Source: an uncultured Pelagibacteraceae bacterium
GTDB lineage: Bacteria; Pseudomonadota; Alphaproteobacteria; Pelagibacterales; Pelagibacteraceae
Direction: 5' to 3'
DNA length: 48,265 bases
NCBI GenBank assembly: GCA_902605605.1
Contig: CACLDI010000002.1
Span: 16,001-64,265, forward strand
Part shown: in pieces, positions 8,397 to 17,167 of the stretch
How positions within the stretch are numbered: position 1 is the stretch's first letter
Layout: the number at the start of each line of letters is the position of its first letter
Notes under the pieces: generated by a model
What the model was told of the DNA's origin: nothing
The model's database searches: none
What the model saw: the letters and a program-made list of their open reading frames with translations, nothing else
Translations under genes and position numbers: made by a program

Positions 8397-10940
8397 ATGT
8401 TTAATCCATTAAATCTAATCTCTAAGTTTATTAAATCTAGCAACCAAAAAGAGCTTGATAAGGTTAGCAAGATCGTTGAAAAAATTAATTCACTAGAGGA
8501 AAAATTTGCAAATTTAGATGATGCAGATTTTCCTAAAAAAACTTTAGAGCTTAAAGATCTTATTAAAAGTGGAAAATCATTAAATGATATTATGCCTGAA
8601 GCTTTTGCACTTGTAAGAGAAGCTTCAAAAAGAACTCGAAAAGAAAGACATTTTGATGTTCAATTAATTGGAGGCGTTGTTCTGCATGAAGGTAAAATAG
8701 CTGAGATGAGAACAGGTGAAGGAAAAACTTTAACAATTACATTGGCAGCTTATTTAAACGCACTTAGTGAAAAAGGAGTTCATATAGTAACTGTTAATGA
8801 TTATTTGGCAAAAAGAGATTCGATAGAGATGGGACTAATTTATAATTTTCTTGGATTAACTTCGGGGTTTATTAATAACAACCAAAGCGATGAGGAACGT
8901 AAAGAAAATTATAATTGCGACATAACCTATGCAACAAATAGTGAATTAGGATTTGATTATCTTCGGGATAATATGAAATTTTCACAAAATGAGATGGTCC
9001 AAAGAGACCATTCATTTTCAATTGTTGATGAAATAGACTCATGCTTAATTGATGAAGCAAGAACACCTTTAATAATATCTGGTTCTGCTGAGGACAAGAC
9101 TGCACAGTATCTAGCAATTGATAAACTAATAAAAATCTTAAATGATAAAGATTTCGAAATTGATGAAAAAGAAAAAAGTATTCTTTTAACAAACGATGGA
9201 ATTAATAATGTTGAAAAACTTTTTTCAAATGCAGGAATTTTAAAAAATGATAATTTTTATGATCCAGAAAACCTACATCTAGTTCATCATGTTAATCAAG
9301 CTCTAAGAGCAAATCATTTATTTGAGAAAGGTAAAGACTATATTGTAAAAGATGGAAGTTTGAAAATAATTGACGAATTAACAGGTAGAATTCTTGAAGG
9401 TAGAAGATTTGGAGATGGCTTACACCAGGCACTTGAGGCAAAAGAAAAAATTGATGTTCAGGCAGAAAATCAAACCTTAGCTTCGATCACCTACCAAAAT
9501 TATTTTAAACTTTATAAAAAGCTAGCAGGTTGCACTGGTACGGCTTTAACTGAAGCTGCAGAGTTCTTTGAAATTTATGATTTATCAGTTGTAGTAATTC
9601 CCACTAATAAAGAAATGATCAGAGATGATTTTAATGATTTAATATTTAGAACTGAAGAAGAAAAAAATAATGCCATTGTTAATAAAATTATAGAACGTAA
9701 TGAGCTTGGCCAACCAATACTAGTTTTTACATCAAGTATTAATAAATCTGAGGTTTATTCAAATTTATTGAATAAAAAAAATATTAAACATGTAGTTCTT
9801 AATGCTAAAAATCATGAAAATGAGGCTGAAATTATAGCCAATGCAGGTAAAGAAAAATCTTTAATTATCACAACCAGTATTTCTGGACGTGGGGTTGATA
9901 TCCAACTTGGAGGAAAAAAAGGATCTATTCCTGATGAACAGCTCAAAAATGACAAAGATAAAATAAAGTCTTTAGGCGGCTTGTTTGTGATTGGTACAGA
10001 ACGAATGGAGTCTAGGAGAGTTGATAATCAAGCAAGAGGTAGATCGGGAAGACAAGGGGATGAAGGAAGCTCAGTATTCTATGTGAGTTTAGAGGATGAC
10101 TTAATGAGAATTTTTGGTTCTGAGTCCATGAATAATATGCTTGAAAAGTTAGGACTTAAAGATGGAGAAAGCATAGATCATCCTTGGATCAATAAAGCAC
10201 TAGAGAGAGCGCAACAGAAAGTAGAGGCAAGAAATTTTGACATTAGAAAAACCTTAATAAAATTTGATAATGTGCTTAATGATCAAAGACATGTTGTTTT
10301 TTCTCAAAGAAAAAATGCAATGAGTAGTGGGGATATTTTTGGTTATTCTGATGAATTTCTAAAAGAGATAATTGAGGACTTAATTAAACTAAAAATTCAA
10401 AAACTTTCAAATCCTAAGAGCACAGAATTTAGTAATAAAATTAAGCAAATACTTGGAAAAAGTTTCACATATAAAGAGTTTGAGGAATTAATCTCGTCTA
10501 AAGATGATGAGCTTAAAGAAAAAATACTTTCAAAATTTAATGAAACAAGAAATGAAAGAATTAAGATTCTTGGAGAAGATTATGCAAAAGAAATAGAAAA
10601 AAGAATTTTTTTACAATCCATAGATTTAAATTGGAAATCCCACATTCAATATTTAGAACAATTAAGACAAGTTGTTGGTTTGAGGTCTTATGGTCAAAGG
10701 GATCCGCTAGTTGAATATAAAAAAGAAGCTTTTGATTTATTTTCAAACCTCTTAGAAAAACTAAAATTAGACTATGTTACAATCTTGATGAATCTAAAAG
10801 TTGTTACAGAACAAACTAAAAAAGAAGATAATAATACTGAGATTTTACCTCAAAAAAATCAAACCAAAAAAATGGGAAGAAATGAACCATGTTTTTGTGG
10901 CTCAGGTAAAAAATTTAAACACTGTCACGGTGCTTTATAA
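8397..10940 (+). CDS. secA: Protein translocase subunit SecA
   Basis: 847 residues. ATPase motor driving preproteins through SecYEG. Walker A MRTGEGKTL at about 103-111, NDYLAKRD, and Walker B-type VDEIDSCLIDEARTPL near 209-224; motif VI GRSGRQGDEG near 548-557. The C-terminal SEC-C zinc-binding tail is intact (GRNEPCFCGSGKKFKHCHG, residues 827-845), which links SecA to SecB and phospholipid. Slightly shorter than the E. coli protein because the linker before the tail is reduced. Convergent with accA, two bases apart. Confidence 0.97.
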   Translation: MFNPLNLISKFIKSSNQKELDKVSKIVEKINSLEEKFANLDDADFPKKTLELKDLIKSGKSLNDIMPEAFALVREASKRTRKERHFDVQLIGGVVLHEGKIAEMRTGEGKTLTITLAAYLNALSEKGVHIVTVNDYLAKRDSIEMGLIYNFLGLTSGFINNNQSDEERKENYNCDITYATNSELGFDYLRDNMKFSQNEMVQRDHSFSIVDEIDSCLIDEARTPLIISGSAEDKTAQYLAIDKLIKILNDKDFEIDEKEKSILLTNDGINNVEKLFSNAGILKNDNFYDPENLHLVHHVNQALRANHLFEKGKDYIVKDGSLKIIDELTGRILEGRRFGDGLHQALEAKEKIDVQAENQTLASITYQNYFKLYKKLAGCTGTALTEAAEFFEIYDLSVVVIPTNKEMIRDDFNDLIFRTEEEKNNAIVNKIIERNELGQPILVFTSSINKSEVYSNLLNKKNIKHVVLNAKNHENEAEIIANAGKEKSLIITTSISGRGVDIQLGGKKGSIPDEQLKNDKDKIKSLGGLFVIGTERMESRRVDNQARGRSGRQGDEGSSVFYVSLEDDLMRIFGSESMNNMLEKLGLKDGESIDHPWINKALERAQQKVEARNFDIRKTLIKFDNVLNDQRHVVFSQRKNAMSSGDIFGYSDEFLKEIIEDLIKLKIQKLSNPKSTEFSNKIKQILGKSFTYKEFEELISSKDDELKEKILSKFNETRNERIKILGEDYAKEIEKRIFLQSIDLNWKSHIQYLEQLRQVVGLRSYGQRDPLVEYKKEAFDLFSNLLEKLKLDYVTILMNLKVVTEQTKKEDNNTEILPQKNQTKKMGRNEPCFCGSGKKFKHCHGAL

Positions 10941-10942
10941 TT

Positions 10943-12037
10943 TTAAATTATTAAAAAAATCAAACCTAATAAAATAACGCTTATACCAATACAAATTTGT
11001 ATTTTTTTTGATTTTAAAATATTTTCAAATTTATTTTTTTTGATAGTTAATGAACTAAAATCTTCAGTTGTGCTTATAAATCCATCGTTCCTTCCAATCT
11101 TTAAAAACTTATTTTTTCTTTCATTTGCTATCTCCTCTGGAGATAAGTCTTTGAAGTAATCTAAATTTTGTGTGATGGAAATTTTTAAGTTTTCAAGCAT
11201 CGTATCTCTATCTCGATGAGCACCACCCAAAGGCTCAGGAATAATTTCGTCGATAACTTTTAACTTCAATAAATCTTTTGCTGAGAGTTTCATTGCTTTT
11301 GCAGCATCGAGCATTTTCTTTGGGTCTCTCCAAAGAATAGTTGCACATCCCTCGGGAGATATAACTGAATAGATTGCATTCTCAAACATTATAACTTTAT
11401 TTGAAGATGCGAGAGCGATTGCTCCTCCAGAACCACCCTCACCAATTATTATTGCAATTGTTGGGACCTTAAGTTCCATGCAACATTCTATTGATTTTGC
11501 AATTGCTTCTGCTTGACCTCTTTCCTCTGCGCCAACACCTGGATACGCACCTGGAGTATCTATAAAGGAAATTATTGGAATATTAAATTTGTTTGCCAAA
11601 TTCATTAATCGAATTGTTTTTCTGTATCCCTCAGGTCTCATCATTCCAAAATTTCTTTCGATTCTGCTATCTAAATCCTCTCCTTTTTCTTGTCCAATAA
11701 CTAAAACTGAATTTCCTTTAAATTTTGCAAAACCAGTTAAAACTGATTTATCTTCACCATAATGACGATCACCAGACAATGAAATAAAATCTTCAAATAA
11801 ATTGTCTATAAAAAATTTAGATTTTGGTCTGTCCTCATGTCTTGCAACCATAGTAGTTTGCCATGGATCTAAATTTGAGTAAATATTTTTTAGTTTTTCA
11901 TCTAACTCTGCTTGAGTACTAGAAATTTTTTGAGTATCCACTTCTGATAGTCCTTCTTGATTATATGGATCCTTTAATTTTTCTATCTCATTTTCAAGAT
12001 TTTTAATTTCATTTTCAAAATTGAGGTAATTTTTCAT
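10943..12037 (-). CDS. accA: Acetyl-CoA carboxylase carboxyltransferase subunit alpha, with C-terminal membrane helix
   Basis: 364 residues. With AccD it transfers CO2 from biotinyl-BCCP to acetyl-CoA, the committed step of fatty acid synthesis. The core is canonical: RNFGMMRPEGYRK, IDTPGAYPGVGAEERGQ, GEGGSGGA and YSVISPEGCA (about residues 128-235), ending near residue 320 where typical AccA proteins stop. About 45 extra residues follow: a short Lys-rich linker and a hydrophobic terminal segment CIGISVILLGLIFLII (about 346-364; bases 10946-11002) with a KKIQ boundary, which looks like a tail-anchor membrane helix. The reading frame continues cleanly into it. The anchor is unusual for this normally soluble enzyme; the enzymatic call itself is firm. 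Confidence 0.95.
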   Translation of the reverse strand: MKNYLNFENEIKNLENEIEKLKDPYNQEGLSEVDTQKISSTQAELDEKLKNIYSNLDPWQTTMVARHEDRPKSKFFIDNLFEDFISLSGDRHYGEDKSVLTGFAKFKGNSVLVIGQEKGEDLDSRIERNFGMMRPEGYRKTIRLMNLANKFNIPIISFIDTPGAYPGVGAEERGQAEAIAKSIECCMELKVPTIAIIIGEGGSGGAIALASSNKVIMFENAIYSVISPEGCATILWRDPKKMLDAAKAMKLSAKDLLKLKVIDEIIPEPLGGAHRDRDTMLENLKISITQNLDYFKDLSPEEIANERKNKFLKIGRNDGFISTTEDFSSLTIKKNKFENILKSKKIQICIGISVILLGLIFLII

Positions 12038-12148
12038 GTTTTAATTATATCGGATAGTTAAATTATAAAAAAGGCCATAAAATGATGAATTATTTTAATG
12101 GTAACTGTTATTAATTGACTAAATAATTTTAATAGATAGAAATCCATG

Positions 12149-12290
12149 ATCGGGAGAGACTAAGCAATTTTTAGCGCCGAAGGAGCAACCACCCCGGAAA
12201 CTCTCAGGCAAAAGGACCGATTTAGGCATAACACTCTGGAAAGAGATTAAATTCCGCCGAAGGAGCAAAACTCTCAGGCAAAAATACAGA
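12149..12290 (+). ncRNA. Tandem glycine riboswitch (gcvT type) leader of malate synthase
   Basis: Two successive aptamers are visible. Each has the conserved GCCGAAGGAGCAA block (12176-12187 and 12256-12267) and the CTCAGGCAAAA block (12202-12212 and 12272-12283). The first aptamer closes with ATCGG (12149) pairing CCGAT (12217-12221). The second begins about 12233 with CTCTGGAAAGAG and ends before GGGG at 12292. The pair lies directly upstream of glcB, the arrangement reported for SAR11, in which glycine availability controls conversion of glycine-derived glyoxylate plus acetyl-CoA to malate. No intrinsic terminator is evident between it and the ATG, so control may act on translation. Confidence 0.95.
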
Positions 12291-12308
12291 TGGGGTCACA
12301 AAAGTGCT

Positions 12309-14471
12309 ATGCAAGAAAAATACATAAATATTAAAAGTTTGAAAGTTTCGAGTGATCTTGTTCAATTTGTTAAGAATGATCTGCTAAAAGAAACAGAAAT
12401 ATCACCAGAAAATTTTTGGGCAGGTTTTGAAAAAACTGTCAATGAATTAGCACCTAAGAATAGAAAATTAATAAGCATTAGAAAAGATTTACAAAATAAA
12501 ATTGACGATTGGCATATCAAAAACAAGGGATCAGAATTTAATTTTGAAGAGTATAAGAAATTTTTAGTTGAAATAGGCTATTTAAAAAATGAAGGACCTG
12601 ATTTTCAAATTGAAACAAAAGATGTTGATGACGAGATAGCAAAAATTGCTGGACCCCAACTGGTAGTGCCAGTTATGAATGCAAGATATGCTCTGAATGC
12701 TGCAAATGCTAGATGGATGAGTTTATATGATAGTCTTTATGGGACTGATATTATTGAGCAATCAGAAGATAGTGTTTCAGAAAGATATGATCCACTAAGA
12801 GGTGAAATGGTTATTAAATATGGCAGAGATTTTTTAGACAAATATTTTCCATTGAAAGATTTAAGCTGGAAAAAAATAACAAGCTTTGCTGTAAAAGATG
12901 GAAAGCTAAAAATTCTTAAAGGTGCTGATTTAGTTAGCTTGATGGATGAAGATAAATTTGTTGGTCATAGAGGTGAAAGTGATAATCCATCTGCAATTAT
13001 TTTAAAAAATAATAATTTGCATATTGAAATTTTAAAAGATTCCAGAGCGTTTGCTGCTCAACAGGATCATGCAGGTATCAGTGATATAATAGTGGAATCT
13101 GCGGTATCAACTATTTGCGATAATGAAGACAGTGTAGCAGCAGTTGATTCAGAAGATAAAATTATTTGTTACAGAAATTGGCTAGGTTTAATGCGTGGAG
13201 ACCTAAAGTCAAAATTTGAAAAAGATGGAAAATTATATGAGAGAAAGCTAAATCCAAATAGAAGTTATATTTCTAGGGATGGTAAAGGTTTAAAATTACA
13301 TGGCAGAAGCCTTCTGCTTGTAAGAAATGTTGGACATTTAATGACAAACCCATCTATTATTTTAAATGATGGAAATGAAGTGCCAGAAGGTATTTTAGAT
13401 GCATTTATAACGACTGCTGCAGCACTTCATGATTTAAAGAAAAAAAATAATTCACGAACTGGATCTGTATATATTGTTAAACCTAAAATGCATGGACCAG
13501 AAGAAACAGCATTTACAGATTTAATTTTTTCAAAAGTAGAAGAAGTTTTAGGATTAAAAAAATACACATGTAAAATAGGAATAATGGATGAAGAAAGAAG
13601 AACATCCTCTAATTTGAAAGAGTGTATTAGGTCCTTAAAAAATAGAGTGTTTTTTATAAATACAGGATTTTTAGATAGAACTGGTGATGAAATGCACACA
13701 TCAATGATGGCTGGACCTATGATTAAAAAGGGAGAAATGAAGTCATCAAAATGGATTACAGCTTACGAAAACAGAAATGTAGATATTGGATTAAAATGTG
13801 GTTTTTCTGGTAAAGCTCAAATTGGTAAAGGTATGTGGGCTATGCCTGACAAAATGAAAGATATGATGGAACAAAAAACAGGCCATTTAAAAGCTGGTGC
13901 AAATTGTGCTTGGGTACCATCTCCAACTGCTGCTGCTCTTCACGCTCTACATTATCATGAAATAAATATTTTTGATGAACAGAAAAAAATTTTAAATAGG
14001 GATCAAGGAAAACTTGATGATCTTCTAACAATACCAGTAGCAGATAGACCTAATTGGTCTGTTGAAGAAATAAATAATGAAATAAGTAATTCAGCCCAAA
14101 CATTACTTGGATATGTGGTAAGATGGGTTGACCAAGGAATAGGTTGTTCTAAAGTTCCAGATATTAACAATGTAGGTCTAATGGAGGACAGAGCAACTTT
14201 AAGAATTTCCTCACAACATATTGCAAACTGGATACATCATGGAATTACTACAGAAATTCAAGTAACAGAAATTATGAAAGAAATGGCTAAAATTGTTGAT
14301 GGTCAAAACAAGAATGACACAAAATATGTCAAAATGAGTGATGACTTCGAAAACTCAATAGCTTTTAAAACTGCATGTGATTTAGTATTCAAAGGCAAGC
14401 AGCAGCCTTCTGGATATACTGAACCATTGTTACATATTAATAGATTAGAAAAGAAATCTAATCTGAATTAG
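12309..14471 (+). CDS. glcB: Malate synthase G
   Basis: 720 residues, the length expected for the large G isoform. Condenses glyoxylate with acetyl-CoA to malate. Visible blocks: GPQLVVPVMNARYALNAANARW (about 117-138), RNVGHLMTNPSI (about 338-349), VKPKMHGPEE near 390-400, and GIMDEERRTSSNLKECI (about 422-438), where the catalytic Glu/Arg region lies; the terminal helical domain contains the ISSQHIANW-IHHGI block. Start follows the riboswitch by 18 bases; GGGG at 12292-12295 is the only purine-rich candidate ribosome site, 13 bases from the ATG. The 3' end overlaps convergent recR by 14 bases. Confidence 0.96.
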   Translation: MQEKYINIKSLKVSSDLVQFVKNDLLKETEISPENFWAGFEKTVNELAPKNRKLISIRKDLQNKIDDWHIKNKGSEFNFEEYKKFLVEIGYLKNEGPDFQIETKDVDDEIAKIAGPQLVVPVMNARYALNAANARWMSLYDSLYGTDIIEQSEDSVSERYDPLRGEMVIKYGRDFLDKYFPLKDLSWKKITSFAVKDGKLKILKGADLVSLMDEDKFVGHRGESDNPSAIILKNNNLHIEILKDSRAFAAQQDHAGISDIIVESAVSTICDNEDSVAAVDSEDKIICYRNWLGLMRGDLKSKFEKDGKLYERKLNPNRSYISRDGKGLKLHGRSLLLVRNVGHLMTNPSIILNDGNEVPEGILDAFITTAAALHDLKKKNNSRTGSVYIVKPKMHGPEETAFTDLIFSKVEEVLGLKKYTCKIGIMDEERRTSSNLKECIRSLKNRVFFINTGFLDRTGDEMHTSMMAGPMIKKGEMKSSKWITAYENRNVDIGLKCGFSGKAQIGKGMWAMPDKMKDMMEQKTGHLKAGANCAWVPSPTAAALHALHYHEINIFDEQKKILNRDQGKLDDLLTIPVADRPNWSVEEINNEISNSAQTLLGYVVRWVDQGIGCSKVPDINNVGLMEDRATLRISSQHIANWIHHGITTEIQVTEIMKEMAKIVDGQNKNDTKYVKMSDDFENSIAFKTACDLVFKGKQQPSGYTEPLLHINRLEKKSNLN

Positions 14472-15069
14472 AAATTAAATTTGAACGATTTTTAAAAGCA
14501 GAAAATAAAGTTCCATCATCTAAACTTTCTATTTCGCCACCAACAGGTAATCCTTGTGCTAACTTTGTAATTTTTACATCTAAATTTTTTAGACTATCTT
14601 GAACGTAATATGCAGTTGTCTGTCCTTCGACTGTTGCACTTGTTGCTAATATTACCTCTTCAATTTTTTCTTTATTTACTCTCTCAACTAAAGAGTCTAC
14701 TAGAAGATCCTCTTTTCGTTGGCCTACTGAAGAAATAGTTCCACCTAATATATGAAAATAACCTTGAAAAATATTTGAATTCTCAATTGACCATTGATCA
14801 GCAATGTCTTCAACTACACAAATTTTGGAATACTTGTTTTTTGTATTCTCACAATTAACGCATCCGCTCAAATTAGACTTTAGTGATCCACAGGAATTGC
14901 ATCTGATTACATTTTTGTAAACCTGAGCCAAAGTGTTTGCCATTGGTTTCACTAATTCATCTCGATTATTAATTAGTTTAAGAACAATTCGTTTTGCAGA
15001 TTTTGGACCTAAGCCAGGCAACCTAGATATTAATTTTATTAATTCTTCAATCTCACTAATATTTTGCAT
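14458..15069 (-). CDS. recR: Recombination protein RecR
   Basis: 203 residues, full length. Works with RecO (and RecF) to load RecA on gapped DNA. Features in order: N-terminal helix-hairpin-helix LISRLPGLGPKSAKRIVL (about 11-28), four-cysteine zinc finger CNSCG...CVNC (about 57-74), Toprim domain beginning ICVVEDIAD (about 84), and a C-terminal Walker-B-like GLPVGGEIESLDDGTL. Part of the conserved dnaX-ybaB-recR operon; 3 bases downstream of ybaB. Confidence 0.95.
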   Translation of the reverse strand: MQNISEIEELIKLISRLPGLGPKSAKRIVLKLINNRDELVKPMANTLAQVYKNVIRCNSCGSLKSNLSGCVNCENTKNKYSKICVVEDIADQWSIENSNIFQGYFHILGGTISSVGQRKEDLLVDSLVERVNKEKIEEVILATSATVEGQTTAYYVQDSLKNLDVKITKLAQGLPVGGEIESLDDGTLFSAFKNRSNLISNSD

Positions 15070-15072
15070 CTA

Positions 15073-15390
15073 TTATAAGGGCCATTTAAAGCCTGGTATA
15101 CCAAAACCACCTGTAGCTTTTGAAATTTCTTCAGAAGTCTTTGATTTTAACTGTGCTTTAGCGTTATTGTGAGCTGCAACAATTAAATCTTCAATAATAG
15201 CTTTGTCCTCTTTCATAATTTCATCGGATAATTTTATTGTTTGCATTTCACCTTCACCATCAAGAGTTATTGTTACAGAATTAGAGCCAGAAACGCCCTC
15301 TACTCTTATTTCCTTAATTTTCTGTTGGCTTTCTTTCATTTTTGCCTCAAGCTCTTTGGCTTTATCTAAAATCTTACTAAAATCAGTCAT
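15073..15390 (-). CDS. ybaB: YbaB/EbfC nucleoid-associated protein
   Basis: About 105 residues. Small DNA-binding dimer of the YbaB/EbfC family, always found between dnaX and recR in this operon type. Recognisable by the helical N-terminus with AKELEAKMKESQQKIKEI and the block VTITLDGEGEMQTIKLSDE, ending in GGFGIPGFKWPL. I chose the internal ATG at 15390 (MTDFSKIL): a GAGGGTC purine tract lies about 6 bases upstream, while an ATG four codons earlier (15402) is buried inside the end of dnaX and has no ribosome site. The gene overlaps dnaX by 8 bases. Confidence 0.93.
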   Translation of the reverse strand: MTDFSKILDKAKELEAKMKESQQKIKEIRVEGVSGSNSVTITLDGEGEMQTIKLSDEIMKEDKAIIEDLIVAAHNNAKAQLKSKTSEEISKATGGFGIPGFKWPL

Positions 15391-17029
15391 TCTGACCCTC
15401 ATCCTTTTTTATCTTAACGTCTATTAATTCTGCATCAGGAAAATTTTCTATTATATTTTTATAAGCTTCTGAAGTTTTTGCTTCATCAATTAAAAGTTTC
15501 TTATTGTTAAGTTGTTTTTCTTTTACAGACATTTCGCCTTTAGATTTACTAAAAGTAATAATCCATCGCTCAGCAGTCCAATCAAAAAGTTTCGATGATA
15601 AATCTTTTACAAAATCTTTATCTAAACTATCGTTAAAAGATATCTCAATTCTGTTTTTTTCAAATTTTACTAGATTGACATTTTTTTCTAATTCATATTT
15701 CAATTTAATTTCTTTTTTTTCAGAGCAGATTAATAATAGATCATCAAAAGAATTTATTAATATTTTATTTTCTGCCTTAATTTCAGTTTGTACTTGTGGT
15801 TTATTTTTTTCTTCTTGGGAAATATTTTTAATTTGATCTATTATTTTATTTGAGCTTATATTTTCTTCAATTTCATTAGTTGCTCTTTTTTCAGTTTCAG
15901 GCTCAATTTTTTTTTGAGATTTCACAGACTGTAAATGCATTAATCGGATTAGAAACATCTCAATCGATAAATGTTGATTTGAAACTATATCTAATTCTTC
16001 AAGAGAGCTAATTGCAAATTGCCAGAACAGCACTAACACATCAGACTCTACTTTATTTGAAATACTTTTTATTTTCGAAAACTCCTCATCATTTAAAGAA
16101 AAATTTGTGCTTTCTAGTGTTAAAGAATTTATGTTTTTAAAATAATATAACAATTCTAAGAAGTCATTTATGAATACTTTAGGTTCAACTCCTTGATCAT
16201 AAATTTTTCTATAGATATTTATAACTTTTTTTTCTTCACCTTTTAAGACTAGTTCAAATAAATCTATTAATTGAGATTTATCAAAGTAGCCAAATATTTT
16301 TTGTGCTGCGTTTAAATCTAATTCAGTATTTTCATCTAAACTTAATAAAGCTCTATCTAATAAAGATAATGCATCTCTAACTGAACCTTCAGAAATTTTT
16401 ACAATTAGTTTTAAAGCTTCGTCAGTAACTTTGCCATTTTCTTTATCTTTAATTTTTTTTATAAAATCAAATAATTCTGATGATTTAATTCTAGATAAAT
16501 CAAATCTTTGACATCTAGATACAACAGTAATTGGAATTTTTTTAATTTCAGTAGTTGCAAAAATAAACTTAAGATATTCTGGTGGTTCTTCTAATGTTTT
16601 TAAAAGAGCATTAAAAGCCTGTTTACTAAGCATGTGCACTTCATCAATTATAAAAATTTTATATTTAGCTGAAGTTGGTCCATATCTAGAGAATTCTATG
16701 AGATCTCTAACATCATCTACACCAGTTTTACTAGCTGCATCCATTTCAAGGACATCTATATGACTTGAATTGATAATAGACTCACAATTCTCGCAGAAAT
16801 TTTCTCTACATATTTTTTCGATACCATTTGAACAATTTAATGCTTTTGCAACTATTCTTGCTGTTGTTGTTTTTCCAATCCCTCTAATGCCTGTGAACAA
16901 ATATGCATTTGGAATTTTGTCTGCTTTAATTGAATTTGTTATTGTTTCTGCAACCACTTCCTGGCCTATTAGATCGTCAAAGGTTTGCGGTCTATATTTT
17001 AATGCCAGTACTTTCGAATTATTGTTCAT
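15383..17029 (-). CDS. dnaX: DNA polymerase III subunit gamma/tau
   Basis: 548 residues. Clamp-loader ATPase that opens the beta clamp and ties the replicase together. Walker A GIRGIGKTT at 47-55, four-cysteine zinc module C66, C74, C79, C82 (CRENFCENC), Walker B with DEVHML near 126-131, and the SRC motif VVSRCQRF near 170-177. Domain III follows, then a Glu/Lys-rich linker and a short C-terminal region with weak tau-type domain V similarity (SLDKDFVKDLSSKLFDWTAERW). No slippery A-tract frameshift producing a separate gamma is obvious. Heads the dnaX-ybaB-recR operon; the SRP RNA gene is only 8 bases upstream of its ATG. Confidence 0.95.
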   Translation of the reverse strand: MNNNSKVLALKYRPQTFDDLIGQEVVAETITNSIKADKIPNAYLFTGIRGIGKTTTARIVAKALNCSNGIEKICRENFCENCESIINSSHIDVLEMDAASKTGVDDVRDLIEFSRYGPTSAKYKIFIIDEVHMLSKQAFNALLKTLEEPPEYLKFIFATTEIKKIPITVVSRCQRFDLSRIKSSELFDFIKKIKDKENGKVTDEALKLIVKISEGSVRDALSLLDRALLSLDENTELDLNAAQKIFGYFDKSQLIDLFELVLKGEEKKVINIYRKIYDQGVEPKVFINDFLELLYYFKNINSLTLESTNFSLNDEEFSKIKSISNKVESDVLVLFWQFAISSLEELDIVSNQHLSIEMFLIRLMHLQSVKSQKKIEPETEKRATNEIEENISSNKIIDQIKNISQEEKNKPQVQTEIKAENKILINSFDDLLLICSEKKEIKLKYELEKNVNLVKFEKNRIEISFNDSLDKDFVKDLSSKLFDWTAERWIITFSKSKGEMSVKEKQLNNKKLLIDEAKTSEAYKNIIENFPDAELIDVKIKKDEGQND

Positions 17030-17037
17030 ATATATTA

Positions 17038-17121
17038 GGAGACTAGAACCTGAATAACTGTCTCTACGACTGCTTCCGTTAAGATCTGGTCGGGTTCAAG
17101 CAGCATCCACCTCTAGCCTCC
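17038..17121 (-). ncRNA. ffs: Signal recognition particle RNA, small bacterial type (4.5S)
   Basis: On the minus strand the transcript reads GGAGGCTAGAGG at its 5' end and TCTAGTCTCC at its 3' end; these pair over ten positions with one G-U. In the middle is the conserved SRP domain IV core: GAACCCGACCAGATCTTAACGGAAGCAG (written here in two parts: GACCAGATC, then GGAAGCAGTC), the Ffh-binding loop. The length of about 84 bases suits the minimal form. A TATAAT box lies 6 bases upstream of the predicted 5' end. The position just before dnaX is common in alphaproteobacteria. Confidence 0.93.
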
Positions 17122-17127
17122 AAAAGT

Positions 17128-17157
17128 ATTATAGCAGTTATATTTTCTAATCTACAA
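17128..17157 (-). promoter_or_regulatory. Promoter of the SRP RNA gene
   Basis: A perfect TATAAT -10 box on the minus strand (17133 to 17128) stands 6-7 bases before the predicted 5' end of ffs. A partial -35, TTGTAG (17157 to 17152, three of six consensus bases), is 18 bases upstream. It lies in the 46-base gap downstream of pheA and probably also drives dnaX-ybaB-recR, because no terminator is visible between ffs and dnaX. Confidence 0.65.
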
Positions 17158-17167
17158 GAAAAGATTA

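Noticed and set aside
8872-9192. Minus-strand open frame inside secA
   Set aside because: Antisense shadow of a conserved gene; composition is that of a reverse-complement frame.
15391-15402. Upstream ATG for ybaB (four extra residues)
   Set aside because: It lies within the dnaX end and lacks a properly spaced ribosome site; the family starts at the next Met.
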